Under the pieces are notes generated by a model. That model did no database searches and was not told the origin of the DNA. It saw only the letters and a list, made by a program, of their open reading frames with translations. Below are positions 43,366-52,651 of a stretch of DNA of 64,000 nt, piece by piece. The stretch comes from Desulfuromonadales bacterium (lineage in GTDB: Bacteria > Desulfobacterota > Desulfuromonadia > Desulfuromonadales > Geopsychrobacteraceae): the NCBI GenBank assembly GCA_016931615.1, contig JAFGEL010000072.1, positions 49,033 to 113,032 on the forward strand, written 5' to 3'. The position numbers and the translations under genes were made by a program. Each line of letters begins with the position of its first letter. Position 1 is the first letter of the stretch.

Positions 43366-45069
43366 CTAGACCTCCTCCTGAGTGACCCTCAGAACCTCTT
43401 CAACCGTCGTCTCACCACGCAGAACTTTTTCAAGCCCGGCCTGCCGCAACGGACGCATCCCCATCTTAATGGCCTGTTGACGAATCGTCGAGGCATCTGC
43501 GTTGCCGGTCACCAGATGGCGGATCGGATCGGTCACCTCTAAAAGTTCATAAAGACCCGTTCGTCCAAGGTATCCGACCTGCATGCAATGACTACATCCA
43601 CGTCCACGGTAAAACGTCGCGTTTCCGGGGATGTCGTGATTTTCAAAGAGCTGACGAAGGATCTGCTCTTCGGGACGGTAGCTGATCCGACAATGTGGGC
43701 AAACCCTGCGCACCAGCCGTTGCGCCAGGACACCGATCAAAGCGGATGCCGCCAGGAAAGGCTCAACCCCCATTTCGACGAGGCGCGCCAAAGCCCCGGC
43801 GGAGTCGTTGGTATGCAGAGTTGAAAACACCAGGTGACCGGTCAAGGCCGCTTGGACGGCAATTTTCGCCGTTTCACTGTCCCTGATCTCACCAACCATA
43901 ATGATGTCGGGATCCTGGCGCAAAATTGATCTTAAGCCCTGGGCAAAAGTCAGGTTGATCTTTGGATTAACCTGAATCTGACCAACTCCGGGCAACTGAT
44001 ACTCGATCGGATCCTCGACCGTTATAATATTCTGTTCGCGCGAATTGATCGCGGACAGCGCGGAATACAATGTGGTGGTTTTACCAGCCCCGGTCGGTCC
44101 CGTGACCAGGATGATGCCATGAGTCTTGTGAATCATTTTTTCAATTTGCGGCAGCATCTGCGTATCGACGCCGATATCTTCCAAACCCAGAAGAGCGGAA
44201 CTCTTATCAAGCAGGCGCAGGACCACCCTTTCCCCGTAGGCTGTGGGCAGTGTTGACACCCGGACATCCGCCTGTTTGCCGGCAATCTTGATGGAAAACC
44301 GCCCATCCTGGGGCAGACGTTTTTCTGCGATATCAAGATTAGCCATAATTTTTATACGCGAGACAATATTCGCCAATGCTCCGAGCGGGGGTCTTTGTAT
44401 CTCGTAAAGAACACCATCTACGCGATAGCGTACAATAACTTCCGATTCAAACGGCTCGATATGGATATCACTGGCCCGCTGGCGGTAAGCCTGGGTCAGA
44501 AGACCATTGACGAAACGAATAATCGGAGCTTCATCGCTGGTATCGAGAAGATCTGCCGTATGGATCTGTTGATCAATGTCCAGATCTTCCTGGGCAATAT
44601 CGGAAATTGAATTATCACCGCCGCCGGAGAGGGTTTCATAACCCTGATTGATGGCCTGCATCAATTTGTCGGGCTCCGCCAGACAGGGAATGATGCGACA
44701 TCCGGTCATTACGGAAAGATCATTCAGAATACGGTTATTGCCGGGATCAGCGACAGCCAGACGGATCGTCTGACCATCAATTTCCAGAGGAATAGCCAGG
44801 TTTTCCTTGGCATAACTGATAGGAACAGTGGTTAACAGGTGAAGCGCGCTGGTTTTGACCCTGGGTTCGGCAACATATTCCATACCGCTCTGAATCGCCA
44901 GAGCTTCAGCCAGAACAACGTCGCTGGTTTCACCCTTTTCACGTAAGATCTCACCCAGTCGAAGAGAACTTTCTTCCTGTTCACGTAACGCCTGACGGAC
45001 AACCTCCTGGGGGACACCTTTATCCCGCACCAGGATCTCACCAAGCTGACGCCATTTCATCGGTCTCAT
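43366..45069 (-). CDS. gspE: Type II secretion ATPase GspE
   Basis: This 567-residue hexameric ATPase powers pseudopilus growth. It has an N-terminal GspL-binding domain (~1-150), then the ATPase core with Walker A GPTGAGKTTTLY, Asp box (TVEDPIEYQLPGVGQ) and Walker B-like DPDIIMVGEIRD, and a four-Cys zinc site (CPHC ... CSHC) with TGLYELL. The start ATG 45069 has AAGGA 7 nt upstream. It is the third gene of the operon. Confidence 0.97.
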   Translation of the reverse strand: MRPMKWRQLGEILVRDKGVPQEVVRQALREQEESSLRLGEILREKGETSDVVLAEALAIQSGMEYVAEPRVKTSALHLLTTVPISYAKENLAIPLEIDGQTIRLAVADPGNNRILNDLSVMTGCRIIPCLAEPDKLMQAINQGYETLSGGGDNSISDIAQEDLDIDQQIHTADLLDTSDEAPIIRFVNGLLTQAYRQRASDIHIEPFESEVIVRYRVDGVLYEIQRPPLGALANIVSRIKIMANLDIAEKRLPQDGRFSIKIAGKQADVRVSTLPTAYGERVVLRLLDKSSALLGLEDIGVDTQMLPQIEKMIHKTHGIILVTGPTGAGKTTTLYSALSAINSREQNIITVEDPIEYQLPGVGQIQVNPKINLTFAQGLRSILRQDPDIIMVGEIRDSETAKIAVQAALTGHLVFSTLHTNDSAGALARLVEMGVEPFLAASALIGVLAQRLVRRVCPHCRISYRPEEQILRQLFENHDIPGNATFYRGRGCSHCMQVGYLGRTGLYELLEVTDPIRHLVTGNADASTIRQQAIKMGMRPLRQAGLEKVLRGETTVEEVLRVTQEEV

Positions 45070-45072
45070 CAG

Positions 45073-47076
45073 TCAATCCTTGAGCACTGATGAAGATGTC
45101 TTCGGCTTCAACTGAATGTCTTCTACATCAAAAAACTTTTCCGTCCCCCCCTCTTCCTGAAACAGGTCAAGACTCTCACGATTTTCGCGGGTAATTTTTT
45201 CCAGGTCGGTACTGTTGCGAATCACCCGCGGGGTAATAAAAATCAACAGGCTGGTTTTACTTTCGACATCTTTTGTCCGTTTGAACAGATGTCCCAGGAT
45301 CGGGATGTCCCCCAGCAGCGGAACCTTGGTCACGGAAGACGTCAGATCAGTCTGAAACAGGCCGCCGAGCACAACTGTTTTACCGTCTTCAGCGACAATG
45401 GAATTGCGCAACAGCGTCTTTTTGAGGGTCGGGCCAAGCTCGTTTACATCTCCGACGGAATCAGTCACATCGCTGATTTCCTGAAGCACCTTCAAACGCA
45501 CCAGATTGCCTTCAGTGATCTGCGGGGTAAAGCGCAATGTCAAAGCAGCGTCCTGACGCTCGACTGAGTTCACGGGATTCCCTGCGTTATCCGTTGTCTT
45601 TGAGGTAATGATCGGGACGTTTTTACCGACAACAATCTCAGCTTCCTCATTGTCCGAAGTCAGCAGGCGCGGCGCTGAAAGAACATTGACGTTTGAATCC
45701 GTCTGCGACAGGTTGATCAACGCAGACAGCGCCGGCACGGTCACCGTTTCACCATTGATGACCGTGGTGATGGGGTTGAACAGCCCCCCGAGCAGAATAC
45801 CGTCGACGGCCTGTGCCAGGACATTGGGGACACCGTCCGTTGATGAGAAATTGGCCAATCCTGAACCTGACAAGTTGCTCGATCCGAAAGTTATACTGTC
45901 ACTGCCGGTGTCTACCGCACCCTGCAGCGACACGCCGAGGTCAAGCAGCGCATCCATCGACAATTCGAGGATAAGTGCCTCGACAAAAACCTGCTTACGC
46001 TTGATATCCAGCTGGCGGATCAAACCCTGAACATTCTCATAATCTTTGGCCGTCGCATTGACAATCAGAGCATTGGTCGGCTTGTCGGCGGTAATCGCAA
46101 CTTCACCGAAAACATCTTCAACCGGGACATCTTTATTGACAGCAGACTTTTTCTTGGCCCCTGAGATGATTCTATTCAAAGTCTCCGACAGACCCTCGGC
46201 TTCAGCATGTTCCAGATAATAGACATGAACCCCGGCACGGCCGGCGTCAGCTTTCTCATCCAGCCGGACAACCAGAGTCTTGGTTTCACGAATGAAGTCC
46301 TCATCACCGACCAGCATGACCCTGTTGGTCCGGGGATATGGAATCACCTGGCCGGCAGCCTTTTTCCGAACCACGGTTCCGGGTTTGGCCCCTCTGACCG
46401 GCGTCGCGCTCCCCCCTTCAAGGATCTGCAGAAGTGTGTTGGCGGTATCTTCCGCCTCGGAATAGTTCAGCGGCACGATCTCCATGCGCTCTCCATCCCA
46501 TGAGCTGTCCAGGGAAGCCAGGATTTGGGCGAGACGTTCGATGTTGGCGGCACTGTCTGTCATGACAACCGTGTTGGTCGGTGCATGAGCAACAACATGA
46601 CTGGTTTTCGGCATCAGAGGGCGAAGAATGGTGTCAACGACAACCGTCGCATCAAGATTATTCAGCTCTATCAGGCGGGTGATAAACTGCTCACCAAGAT
46701 TCCGTCCGTCACTGATCGGCAGATTTTCTTCTTTGGCACTGCGGGTCGAAACAATCTTGTTCACCTGCCCCGACGGGATAATCGTAAAACCCTTAACCTG
46801 CAGAACTGTGGTAAATAGACGGTAAGCTTCAGCAACAGAAACCGGCTTGGGTGAGACGACGCTGACTTTACCCCGAACGGATTCATCGTAAACAAAATTT
46901 TTACCTGTGAGTTCGCTGATCGTGCCGATCATGTCGACCAACTCAACATTCTGAAAATCCAGAGTTACTTCAAGATCATCAGCAAGCCCTGATGAGATTG
47001 CAGCCTCCACACAATAAGGAATCAGCAGGCTCAGCAGAATGATGAGCGGCAACAACGTTTTGCCGAATCGAATCAT
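45073..47076 (-). CDS. gspD: Type II secretion outer-membrane secretin GspD
   Basis: This 667-residue secretin forms the outer-membrane channel. A signal peptide (~1-26) is followed by N0 (LEVTLDFQNVELVDMIGTI) and three N1-type repeats. The secretin domain has VPLLGDIPILGHLF and LLIFITPRVI near the C-terminus. No GspS pilotin or GspAB gene is in the window. It lies 12 bp after gspC, likely in one transcript. Confidence 0.96.
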   Translation of the reverse strand: MIRFGKTLLPLIILLSLLIPYCVEAAISSGLADDLEVTLDFQNVELVDMIGTISELTGKNFVYDESVRGKVSVVSPKPVSVAEAYRLFTTVLQVKGFTIIPSGQVNKIVSTRSAKEENLPISDGRNLGEQFITRLIELNNLDATVVVDTILRPLMPKTSHVVAHAPTNTVVMTDSAANIERLAQILASLDSSWDGERMEIVPLNYSEAEDTANTLLQILEGGSATPVRGAKPGTVVRKKAAGQVIPYPRTNRVMLVGDEDFIRETKTLVVRLDEKADAGRAGVHVYYLEHAEAEGLSETLNRIISGAKKKSAVNKDVPVEDVFGEVAITADKPTNALIVNATAKDYENVQGLIRQLDIKRKQVFVEALILELSMDALLDLGVSLQGAVDTGSDSITFGSSNLSGSGLANFSSTDGVPNVLAQAVDGILLGGLFNPITTVINGETVTVPALSALINLSQTDSNVNVLSAPRLLTSDNEEAEIVVGKNVPIITSKTTDNAGNPVNSVERQDAALTLRFTPQITEGNLVRLKVLQEISDVTDSVGDVNELGPTLKKTLLRNSIVAEDGKTVVLGGLFQTDLTSSVTKVPLLGDIPILGHLFKRTKDVESKTSLLIFITPRVIRNSTDLEKITRENRESLDLFQEEGGTEKFFDVEDIQLKPKTSSSVLKD

Positions 47077-47088
47077 CAGGATCCACTC

Positions 47089-47985
47089 CTATTCAAAGCG
47101 GTACTCAAAGGTTTCAGGCTGTCCGTTGCGAATCAACCCCAGGGAAATGTTATTCGCTTCACGGACTTGCTGAAAAATCTGTAAGGCCTTTTCCGGGCTA
47201 TTCAGCTCAACCTGGTTAATTTCGACGATCAGGTCTCCGACCTTAAGACCAATTTTCTCCAGCAGCGAGCCTTTTTCCATCTCCACCAGTTTAAAACCGA
47301 CAGTCTGACCGTCTTTCAGTTCAGGGACAACGCGGGCCGTCTGCAGCAGAGAATTTAAATTGGCCCTGGCATTATCAGCAACAGCCCGGGATATCTGCCA
47401 GCGATCCTCGGCCAGGGCCACAATTCCATCCTGCTGCGCAGCGTTCGCACCACCGCGACGACTGACCAGTTGCGGCCTTGCGGCCTGCTGTTGCGTTAAC
47501 GGCAGTTCATGCCTCTGTCCTCTTTCGTCAAGAACGACCATTTTACGTTGTATCTCTGTGATCGTCACACCGGGAGCAGGAGTTTCATTGAGCTTGAAGA
47601 TTCCAACCTTTTTACCTGTCTGGATCAGTGCCAGCGACTCTTCCCCGGCAACAATCGTCCCGATTAAGCGAAGTTCGGAGATAGCCGTAGCAGCCTGTGC
47701 AGAGGCTGTTTGAATTGGGGTCGAAAGATCAATCTGCCCTGCAGACTCACCGACTGCGGCTGAATTAAACAGGTTTCGCTCCAGGACAATCTGAAAATCC
47801 TTCTCTTCCAGAGGCCTCACGCCGGCTTGTCTAGCGGGCGGCAAGAGGACGGGAACAGAACTGCCTCCCAGCGAAAAATCGATGAAACGTCCCCCCAAAG
47901 CTCCGAGAACGAGACCTCCGCTCACAGCCAGCAGGACCAGGAGATAGTTCAGAAATTTCTGAAAATCGATTTGCATAGCAATCAT
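47089..47985 (-). CDS. gspC: Type II secretion protein GspC
   Basis: First gene of the operon. This 298-residue bitopic protein has one membrane helix (~10-30), an HR domain (LIGTIVAGEESLALIQTG) that contacts the secretin, and a C-terminal PDZ domain (GLKVGDLIVEINQVELNSPEKALQ). The start ATG 47985 is preceded by GGAA; M4 is an alternative. No clear promoter could be fixed in the divergent gap. Confidence 0.94.
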   Translation of the reverse strand: MIAMQIDFQKFLNYLLVLLAVSGGLVLGALGGRFIDFSLGGSSVPVLLPPARQAGVRPLEEKDFQIVLERNLFNSAAVGESAGQIDLSTPIQTASAQAATAISELRLIGTIVAGEESLALIQTGKKVGIFKLNETPAPGVTITEIQRKMVVLDERGQRHELPLTQQQAARPQLVSRRGGANAAQQDGIVALAEDRWQISRAVADNARANLNSLLQTARVVPELKDGQTVGFKLVEMEKGSLLEKIGLKVGDLIVEINQVELNSPEKALQIFQQVREANNISLGLIRNGQPETFEYRFE

Positions 47986-48292
47986 GCGTTATTCCAGCTT
48001 CACTCAATCACTGGTGCTCAAACCGGTCAATAATTAAGAAATTTAAGTCAGATCTATAATTATACACAATTCAACACAAGATTATTACATTTTTTTTATC
48101 TTTACACTGTCTGTTGAACCTTTGATGTTGCATTCACTGGAAAGAATACCGGCTATTTTTACATGTTGTTTGAATCCCTTTCGGATTTGAGCTTATAATC
48201 ACTCACCATGCACTAACGAAAAAACTCTACTTCACTTAACTTTCATTCATGGACCAAAATTTTTATTTGATGAACATCAGAGGAGAGACACC
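47986..48292. other. Divergent intergenic region between gspC and the quinone oxidoreductase
   Basis: The 307-bp AT-rich stretch holds a promoter for the plus-strand gene at 48170-48199. On the minus strand a TATAAT-like run occurs near 48055-48070 without a well-spaced -35. No gene or repeat is seen. Confidence 0.5.
48170..48199 (+). promoter_or_regulatory. Sigma-70-like promoter for the quinone oxidoreductase gene
   Basis: -35 TTGAAT (48170-48175), 18-bp spacer, perfect -10 TATAAT (48194-48199). The leader to ATG 48293 would be ~90 nt. Confidence 0.55.
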
Positions 48293-49285
48293 ATGAAAGC
48301 AGTTCTGATCGATGAGTTCGGCGCTCCCGAGGTCATGAAAATCGGCACCGTCGACAAACCCCAACCCAAAGGCAACGAAGTTCTGATCAAGGTGGTCGCA
48401 ACCAGTATCAACCGGCCCGACCTGGTACAGCGCATGGGTAATTATCCTCCGCCTCCCGGGGACTCGGAAATCCTCGGTCTTGAAGTGGCCGGCACCATTG
48501 CCGAGACCGGCAGTGACGTTAAAGGCTGGAAGGTCGGGGATCGGGTCATGGCACTGGTCGGTGGCGGTGGCTATGCCGAGTATGCCGTGGCCTATGAGAA
48601 TCACCTGATGACCATTCCTGAGAGCATGAGCTTTGAAGAAGCTGCTTGCGTCAACGAAAGCTACATCACTGCTTTTCTTAATGTGTTTATGATCGGCGGC
48701 TTAGAAGATGGTCAGACGGCAATTCTTCATGGCGGCGGCGGCGGCGTGAATACTGCAGCCATTCAGCTGGCCAAGGCCTTGACCCCGAATGCCAAACTGA
48801 TCGTCACGGCCCATCCGAACAAACTGCAACGGGTCAAGGAACTGGGTGTCGACCTGGTGATAGACTTCACTCAAACACCAGACTTCACCGAAACGATCAA
48901 GGAGTATACGGGAAAGAGGGGCGTCGATCTGATTCTTGACCATGTCGGTGCCAAGTATCTCAAGCCGAACATGAATTCCCTGGCCTACAAAGGAAAACTG
49001 GTCATCATCGGCGTCATCAGCGGGATCAAGGCGGAATTGAACCTGGCCCTGATGATGGTCAAACGTCAGCAGATTATCGGTTCGGTATTACGCAGTCGTC
49101 CCGTTGCTGAAAAAGGTGAGATCATCGCCGAATTCACCAGGCGCGCGCTGCCCAAATTCGCCGATCGCAGCATTGTCCCGATCATAGAGAAAGTTTTTCC
49201 TCTTGAGGATGTCGTCAAAGCGCATAAAATGATGGAAGAAGACACCCATTTCGGCAAAATTGTTTTGAAAATTGCCGACAGTTAA
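48293..49285 (+). CDS. NAD(P)H:quinone oxidoreductase (zeta-crystallin/PIG3 family)
   Basis: This is a medium-chain dehydrogenase/reductase of 330 residues without the catalytic zinc. The Rossmann region is HGGGGGVNTAAIQLA, with LGLEVAGTIAETGSDVKGWK near the N-terminus and GNYPPPPGDSEILG as the PIG3 signature. It likely reduces quinones or enones with NADPH. The start ATG 48293 has AGAGGAGAG upstream. A G-T-containing 11-bp hairpin (49315-49344) follows. Confidence 0.92.
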   Translation: MKAVLIDEFGAPEVMKIGTVDKPQPKGNEVLIKVVATSINRPDLVQRMGNYPPPPGDSEILGLEVAGTIAETGSDVKGWKVGDRVMALVGGGGYAEYAVAYENHLMTIPESMSFEEAACVNESYITAFLNVFMIGGLEDGQTAILHGGGGGVNTAAIQLAKALTPNAKLIVTAHPNKLQRVKELGVDLVIDFTQTPDFTETIKEYTGKRGVDLILDHVGAKYLKPNMNSLAYKGKLVIIGVISGIKAELNLALMMVKRQQIIGSVLRSRPVAEKGEIIAEFTRRALPKFADRSIVPIIEKVFPLEDVVKAHKMMEEDTHFGKIVLKIADS

Positions 49286-49314
49286 AATTTCATTGAGAGA
49301 TCAGATGTCTCGCG

Positions 49315-49344
49315 GGCGTCTTTCCGGTTTTTCGGGAAGACGCC
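49315..49344 (+). terminator. Hairpin after the quinone oxidoreductase gene (no T tract)
   Basis: GGCGTCTTTCC pairs with GGGAAGACGCC (one G-T pair) with an 8-nt loop. There is no T run after it, so termination is uncertain. Confidence 0.4.
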
Positions 49345-49368
49345 TTCCGTTACCCGGCAGGTCGCAAG

Positions 49369-50028
49369 ATGCCCTTTAAAATAACCGATTTTTCTATCGC
49401 TACACTGGCCGATAATAAATTTATTCGCCCCGTCCGGCTGCACTACGTTCAGAATGGAACCAGGCGCTCATGGGAGGCGGTCAAAAGTCACGACAGCGTC
49501 TCCGTCCTGCTTTATCATACGGAAAAGAAAGCCTTTCTGCTGGTTAAACAGTTTCGTCCGGCGGTTCACCTCCATCATCCCCAGCATACCTATACTTATG
49601 AACTCTGCGCCGGGATTGTCGACAAAGAAAAATCCCTGGAACAGATCACCAGGGAGGAAATTGATGAGGAATGCGGCTACGATGTTCCGGTGGACAGAAT
49701 AGAAAAAGTCAGTTCGTTCTTCACCAATGTCGGGGTTACTGGAAGCCGGCAGCATCTCTACTATGCAACCATTGATGAAACGATGAGAGTTCACGCCGGT
49801 GGCGGGACGAAAAATGAGGAGATCATCCTTGAATTTCTTCCGCTAAGTCAGGCCCGGGAGTTTCTCTTCAATGAAGATCTGGCAAAAACCCCCGGGCTGA
49901 TGTTCGCCTTTTACTGGTTTTTTGAACAGATCACAAACCCCGCTGTAGACAACTCTATTGATGGACTATCATCCCCGGCTCACCAATCGCCTGTGACGCC
50001 AGTTCGACAACCTTCTCAAGGGGAATAA
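49369..50028 (+). CDS. NUDT14-like Nudix hydrolase
   Basis: This 219-residue Nudix protein is similar in pattern to UDP-sugar pyrophosphatases (NUDT14): FLLVKQFRPAVHLHH, TYELCAGIVDKEKSLEQ, REEIDEECGY and SFFTNVGVTGSRQHLY. The last ~30 residues are a poorly conserved Pro/Ser/Gln-rich tail that overlaps by 74 bp with the end of the convergent MYG1-like gene. The Nudix box is a variant with its glycine offset by one residue. The substrate may be a nucleotide sugar (family inference). Confidence 0.86.
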   Translation: MPFKITDFSIATLADNKFIRPVRLHYVQNGTRRSWEAVKSHDSVSVLLYHTEKKAFLLVKQFRPAVHLHHPQHTYTYELCAGIVDKEKSLEQITREEIDEECGYDVPVDRIEKVSSFFTNVGVTGSRQHLYYATIDETMRVHAGGGTKNEEIILEFLPLSQAREFLFNEDLAKTPGLMFAFYWFFEQITNPAVDNSIDGLSSPAHQSPVTPVRQPSQGE

Positions 50029-50806
50029 GGCTGCGGGTTTTAGCCACAAAACCGTTCACGTGGACAAAACGGATTTCCGGATGCGTCGCGATCTCCCGGA
50101 AATCAACCATGAAATTATCTTTCAGGCGCAGAAGTTCCCACCCTGCTCCACGGACGGAAGGGGTAATACTCATCACGATGGACTCGTCATCGAGATAACG
50201 CAGAAAAAGCTCCATCGACAGCTTGGGGTTTTCATCGATACGACTGACCAGGGCTTTAAAGTGCTTGACCGGCAGAATCTGCGTTTCATTCTTGAGACGT
50301 GACAGGCGATCCATCTTCAGGTCAATCATTTTAATCAGATCTTCGCCGAATTCTTTCATCAAAGCATAAAACATCTCATCCGCAGTCATCCGCGCTATTC
50401 TGGAAAAACAGGAAAGAATATACCCGTCAATCGGCGATGACGCGGCAAACAGAATACTGGTATCAACACCCAACTGTTCCGCCGTCTTATAGGGGCCACG
50501 CACATCCATCATGCTCATGTGGGAATACCAGCCAAAAACCACCTGTGCGGCATCATGATAGCCCAGGTGCTTCATCACCAGGTGAAAGGCGCAGGGCAGA
50601 CTCGGGTCGTGGTGATGATCAAAGTTGTTGTTTCCCGGGTCGAAGACCATCCCGACATCGACAACATAAGTATCGGGATCGTTGATATCTTCCGGAGTGG
50701 CTTCCCGGCGCTCGACAAGCGCTTCACCAAGCGTCGCCAGCAATACGCTGACCGCCATAAAATCATCCTTATGAGCACTTCCCGGATGAGTAACGATTTT
50801 ATACAT
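49955..50806 (-). CDS. MYG1 family (UPF0160) protein
   Basis: This 283-residue protein has the MYG1 metal-binding DHH-like start: VTHPGSAHKDDFMA, DVGMVFDPGNNNFDHHHD and GWYSHMSMMDVRGPY. Eukaryotic MYG1 is a 3'-5' exoribonuclease, and bacterial homologues are assumed to be hydrolases. The start ATG 50806 has AAGGAA upstream. The 3' end overlaps the convergent Nudix gene by 74 bp. Confidence 0.88.
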   Translation of the reverse strand: MYKIVTHPGSAHKDDFMAVSVLLATLGEALVERREATPEDINDPDTYVVDVGMVFDPGNNNFDHHHDPSLPCAFHLVMKHLGYHDAAQVVFGWYSHMSMMDVRGPYKTAEQLGVDTSILFAASSPIDGYILSCFSRIARMTADEMFYALMKEFGEDLIKMIDLKMDRLSRLKNETQILPVKHFKALVSRIDENPKLSMELFLRYLDDESIVMSITPSVRGAGWELLRLKDNFMVDFREIATHPEIRFVHVNGFVAKTRSLIPLEKVVELASQAIGEPGMIVHQ

Positions 50807-51022
50807 GCAAAATATTCCTTAGATCAAAAACCTCAAATTCAATGAGCGGGGAATGAATAAAAGGCGTTGCTTAATCCGCTCCTCAAATAAAAGATTATCA
50901 CAGTGCAGAGCAGTAAGAACCCGAACAAGAAAAAACGGCGGTCTTCTTTCTTGAGGCAGGGTTGTCAAAAATAACCGGGGAAAATCCCGTGCAGAAGAGC
51001 TGTCGGTTATTCAGCTTGGTAT

Positions 51023-51265
51023 TTAAGGTAAAGCGACACCGCAACTGGCGTCACAATGAGGTTGATTCCGACTTTTTCCACAGCTGCACAGATAAACCTT
51101 TTCTCGTTCCTTGACCTCGAAGCGTAAAGGAGAATGCTCCCCGGCCTGATGATGGCCATCACAAAACGGCAAACTCCCCGACTGCCCACAGGTGCAACGA
51201 TAATAAACTCCCGGTTCAAGGGTTAAAGCAATCGGCATTCCCGCATCAACATTCATTCCGCTCAT
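51023..51265 (-). CDS. CDGSH iron-sulfur protein, second motif variant
   Basis: This 80-residue protein has two CDGSH-type motifs. The first is canonical, CTCGQSGSLPFCDGHH, with three Cys and one His ligand for a 2Fe-2S cluster. The second, CSCGKSRNQPHCDASC, has Cys where His is expected, so it may coordinate with four Cys or be degenerate. It starts at ATG 51265 after AGGGGAGC. It lies 63 bp downstream of the iron-sulfur flavoprotein-like gene in the same orientation. Confidence 0.88.
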   Translation of the reverse strand: MSGMNVDAGMPIALTLEPGVYYRCTCGQSGSLPFCDGHHQAGEHSPLRFEVKEREKVYLCSCGKSRNQPHCDASCGVALP

Positions 51266-51328
51266 AAAGCTCCCCTGATAAAATTTCGTTTTCTGAACGA
51301 TTAAAAGTGCGGCCCAGCGACAAAAAGC

Positions 51329-51904
51329 TCAGGCCAGCAGCTTTTTTAACAGCCAGGCCATATTGTCACCCAGTTTACGCATCGTTTCAATGCCCTCGGC
51401 ATCATTCTGGACTTCACCAATCCCCCTCCCGAAGGCAATATTCCAGTAACTCGATCCCGGGATAATCATTTCATTGATCAGAAAGTAGTTCTGCAGCGAC
51501 TGCAACGCATGCATGGCCCCACCCCGGCGAACGGCAACAACCCCGGCACCGACCTTGCGCCGCAGCAGGTTTCCATTTGCTCGGGCGATCATCCCGGTGC
51601 GATCGATCAGGGCTTTCGTTTCAGCCGTAATGTCTGCAAAGTATGTCGGAGACCCGAGGATGATTCCATCCGCAGCGCTCATTTTCTCCCATATCTCGTT
51701 GAGCTGATCATTCACGATTGTGCAGCGGCCATCCTGGTTCTCCCAGCATTTCATGCAAGCGCTGCAGCCGCGCATGGGTCTGCCGGCCAACTGGATCATT
51801 TCCGTGGAGATTCCAGCACGTTCAAGTTCTTCACAAACCACCCGGATCAGCAGCGCCGTATTTCCGTCTTTGCGGGCACTTCCATTGATCGCAAGCACTT
51901 TCAT
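51329..51904 (-). CDS. NADPH-dependent FMN reductase-like / iron-sulfur flavoprotein
   Basis: This 191-residue flavodoxin-fold protein has an FMN-binding NGSARKDGNTALL, a Cys-rich segment GCSACMKCWENQDGRC, GSPTYFADITAETK and the family end. The compact cysteine motif resembles iron-sulfur flavoproteins of anaerobes and could hold a 4Fe-4S cluster. It probably works in redox defence or quinone/FMN reduction. The start ATG 51904 has CAGGGAG upstream. It is likely cotranscribed with the CDGSH gene. Confidence 0.9.
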   Translation of the reverse strand: MKVLAINGSARKDGNTALLIRVVCEELERAGISTEMIQLAGRPMRGCSACMKCWENQDGRCTIVNDQLNEIWEKMSAADGIILGSPTYFADITAETKALIDRTGMIARANGNLLRRKVGAGVVAVRRGGAMHALQSLQNYFLINEMIIPGSSYWNIAFGRGIGEVQNDAEGIETMRKLGDNMAWLLKKLLA

Positions 51905-51993
51905 AAAAAGACTCCCTGCCGGCCATAACAGCCGTTAAAGATAGTGGGCAGTGACACTTAACAATGATAGAATTCTTAACCGGAGGACCCACG

Positions 51994-52521
51994 ATGGAAA
52001 AGAATAATATCATATTGATCGGCATGCCGGGGGCAGGAAAAAGTACCGTCGGCGTGATCCTGGCGAAACGTCTCGGATTTCATTTCACCGATACGGACCT
52101 GCTGATCCAGTGGCGTGAAAGGTTACGCCTGCAGCAGATTATCGATTCAAAGGGACTTGACTACTTCCGACATGTTGAGGAGCAGGTCCTGTGCAACCTG
52201 CAGCTGGAGTATAACGTCATCGCCACCGGCGGATCAGTCATCTATTACCAGCGAGGACTGACGGCCTTGGGTCAGACGGGTCACCTGATCTACCTTGAGG
52301 TTCCTCTGGACGCCCTGTCGCAACGCATTGCCAACATGGGGGAGCGTGGTCTGGTCATGAGCAAAGGTCAAAGTTTCGAACAGCTTTACCAGGAAAGAAC
52401 CCCCCTCTACGCACAGCACGCTGACATCACTATCAACTGCAACAACAGGAGTGCAGAACAGGTTGCAGAAATGCTGGAAGAAACCGTCCTGCGTAACTGG
52501 CCACCGCTGTTGAATTTTTAA
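51994..52521 (+). CDS. Shikimate kinase-like protein (AroK family)
   Basis: This 175-residue P-loop kinase has Walker A GMPGAGKST (residues 10-18), shikimate-contact DTD, the FR..E pair in DYFRHVEEQ, an RGL lid and QERTPLY. The usual GGG substrate loop reads GGS (ATGGSVIYY), so a substrate other than shikimate is possible, though other contacts remain. ATG 51994 has GGAGGA 7 nt upstream; the longer frame start at 51964 is not needed. It stands alone, with no other aro gene nearby. Confidence 0.82.
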   Translation: MEKNNIILIGMPGAGKSTVGVILAKRLGFHFTDTDLLIQWRERLRLQQIIDSKGLDYFRHVEEQVLCNLQLEYNVIATGGSVIYYQRGLTALGQTGHLIYLEVPLDALSQRIANMGERGLVMSKGQSFEQLYQERTPLYAQHADITINCNNRSAEQVAEMLEETVLRNWPPLLNF

Positions 52522-52651
52522 ATTTTCGCACTGATTATGCGATTTCCCATGCTGTGATTTTAATTATTAAGATTGATGCCTTTGGCGCAGCATATCGGTT
52601 ATAGTGATCTTCCCGCACAATAAATGAAAAGTCAGGTTGAAAGGAAACAGC

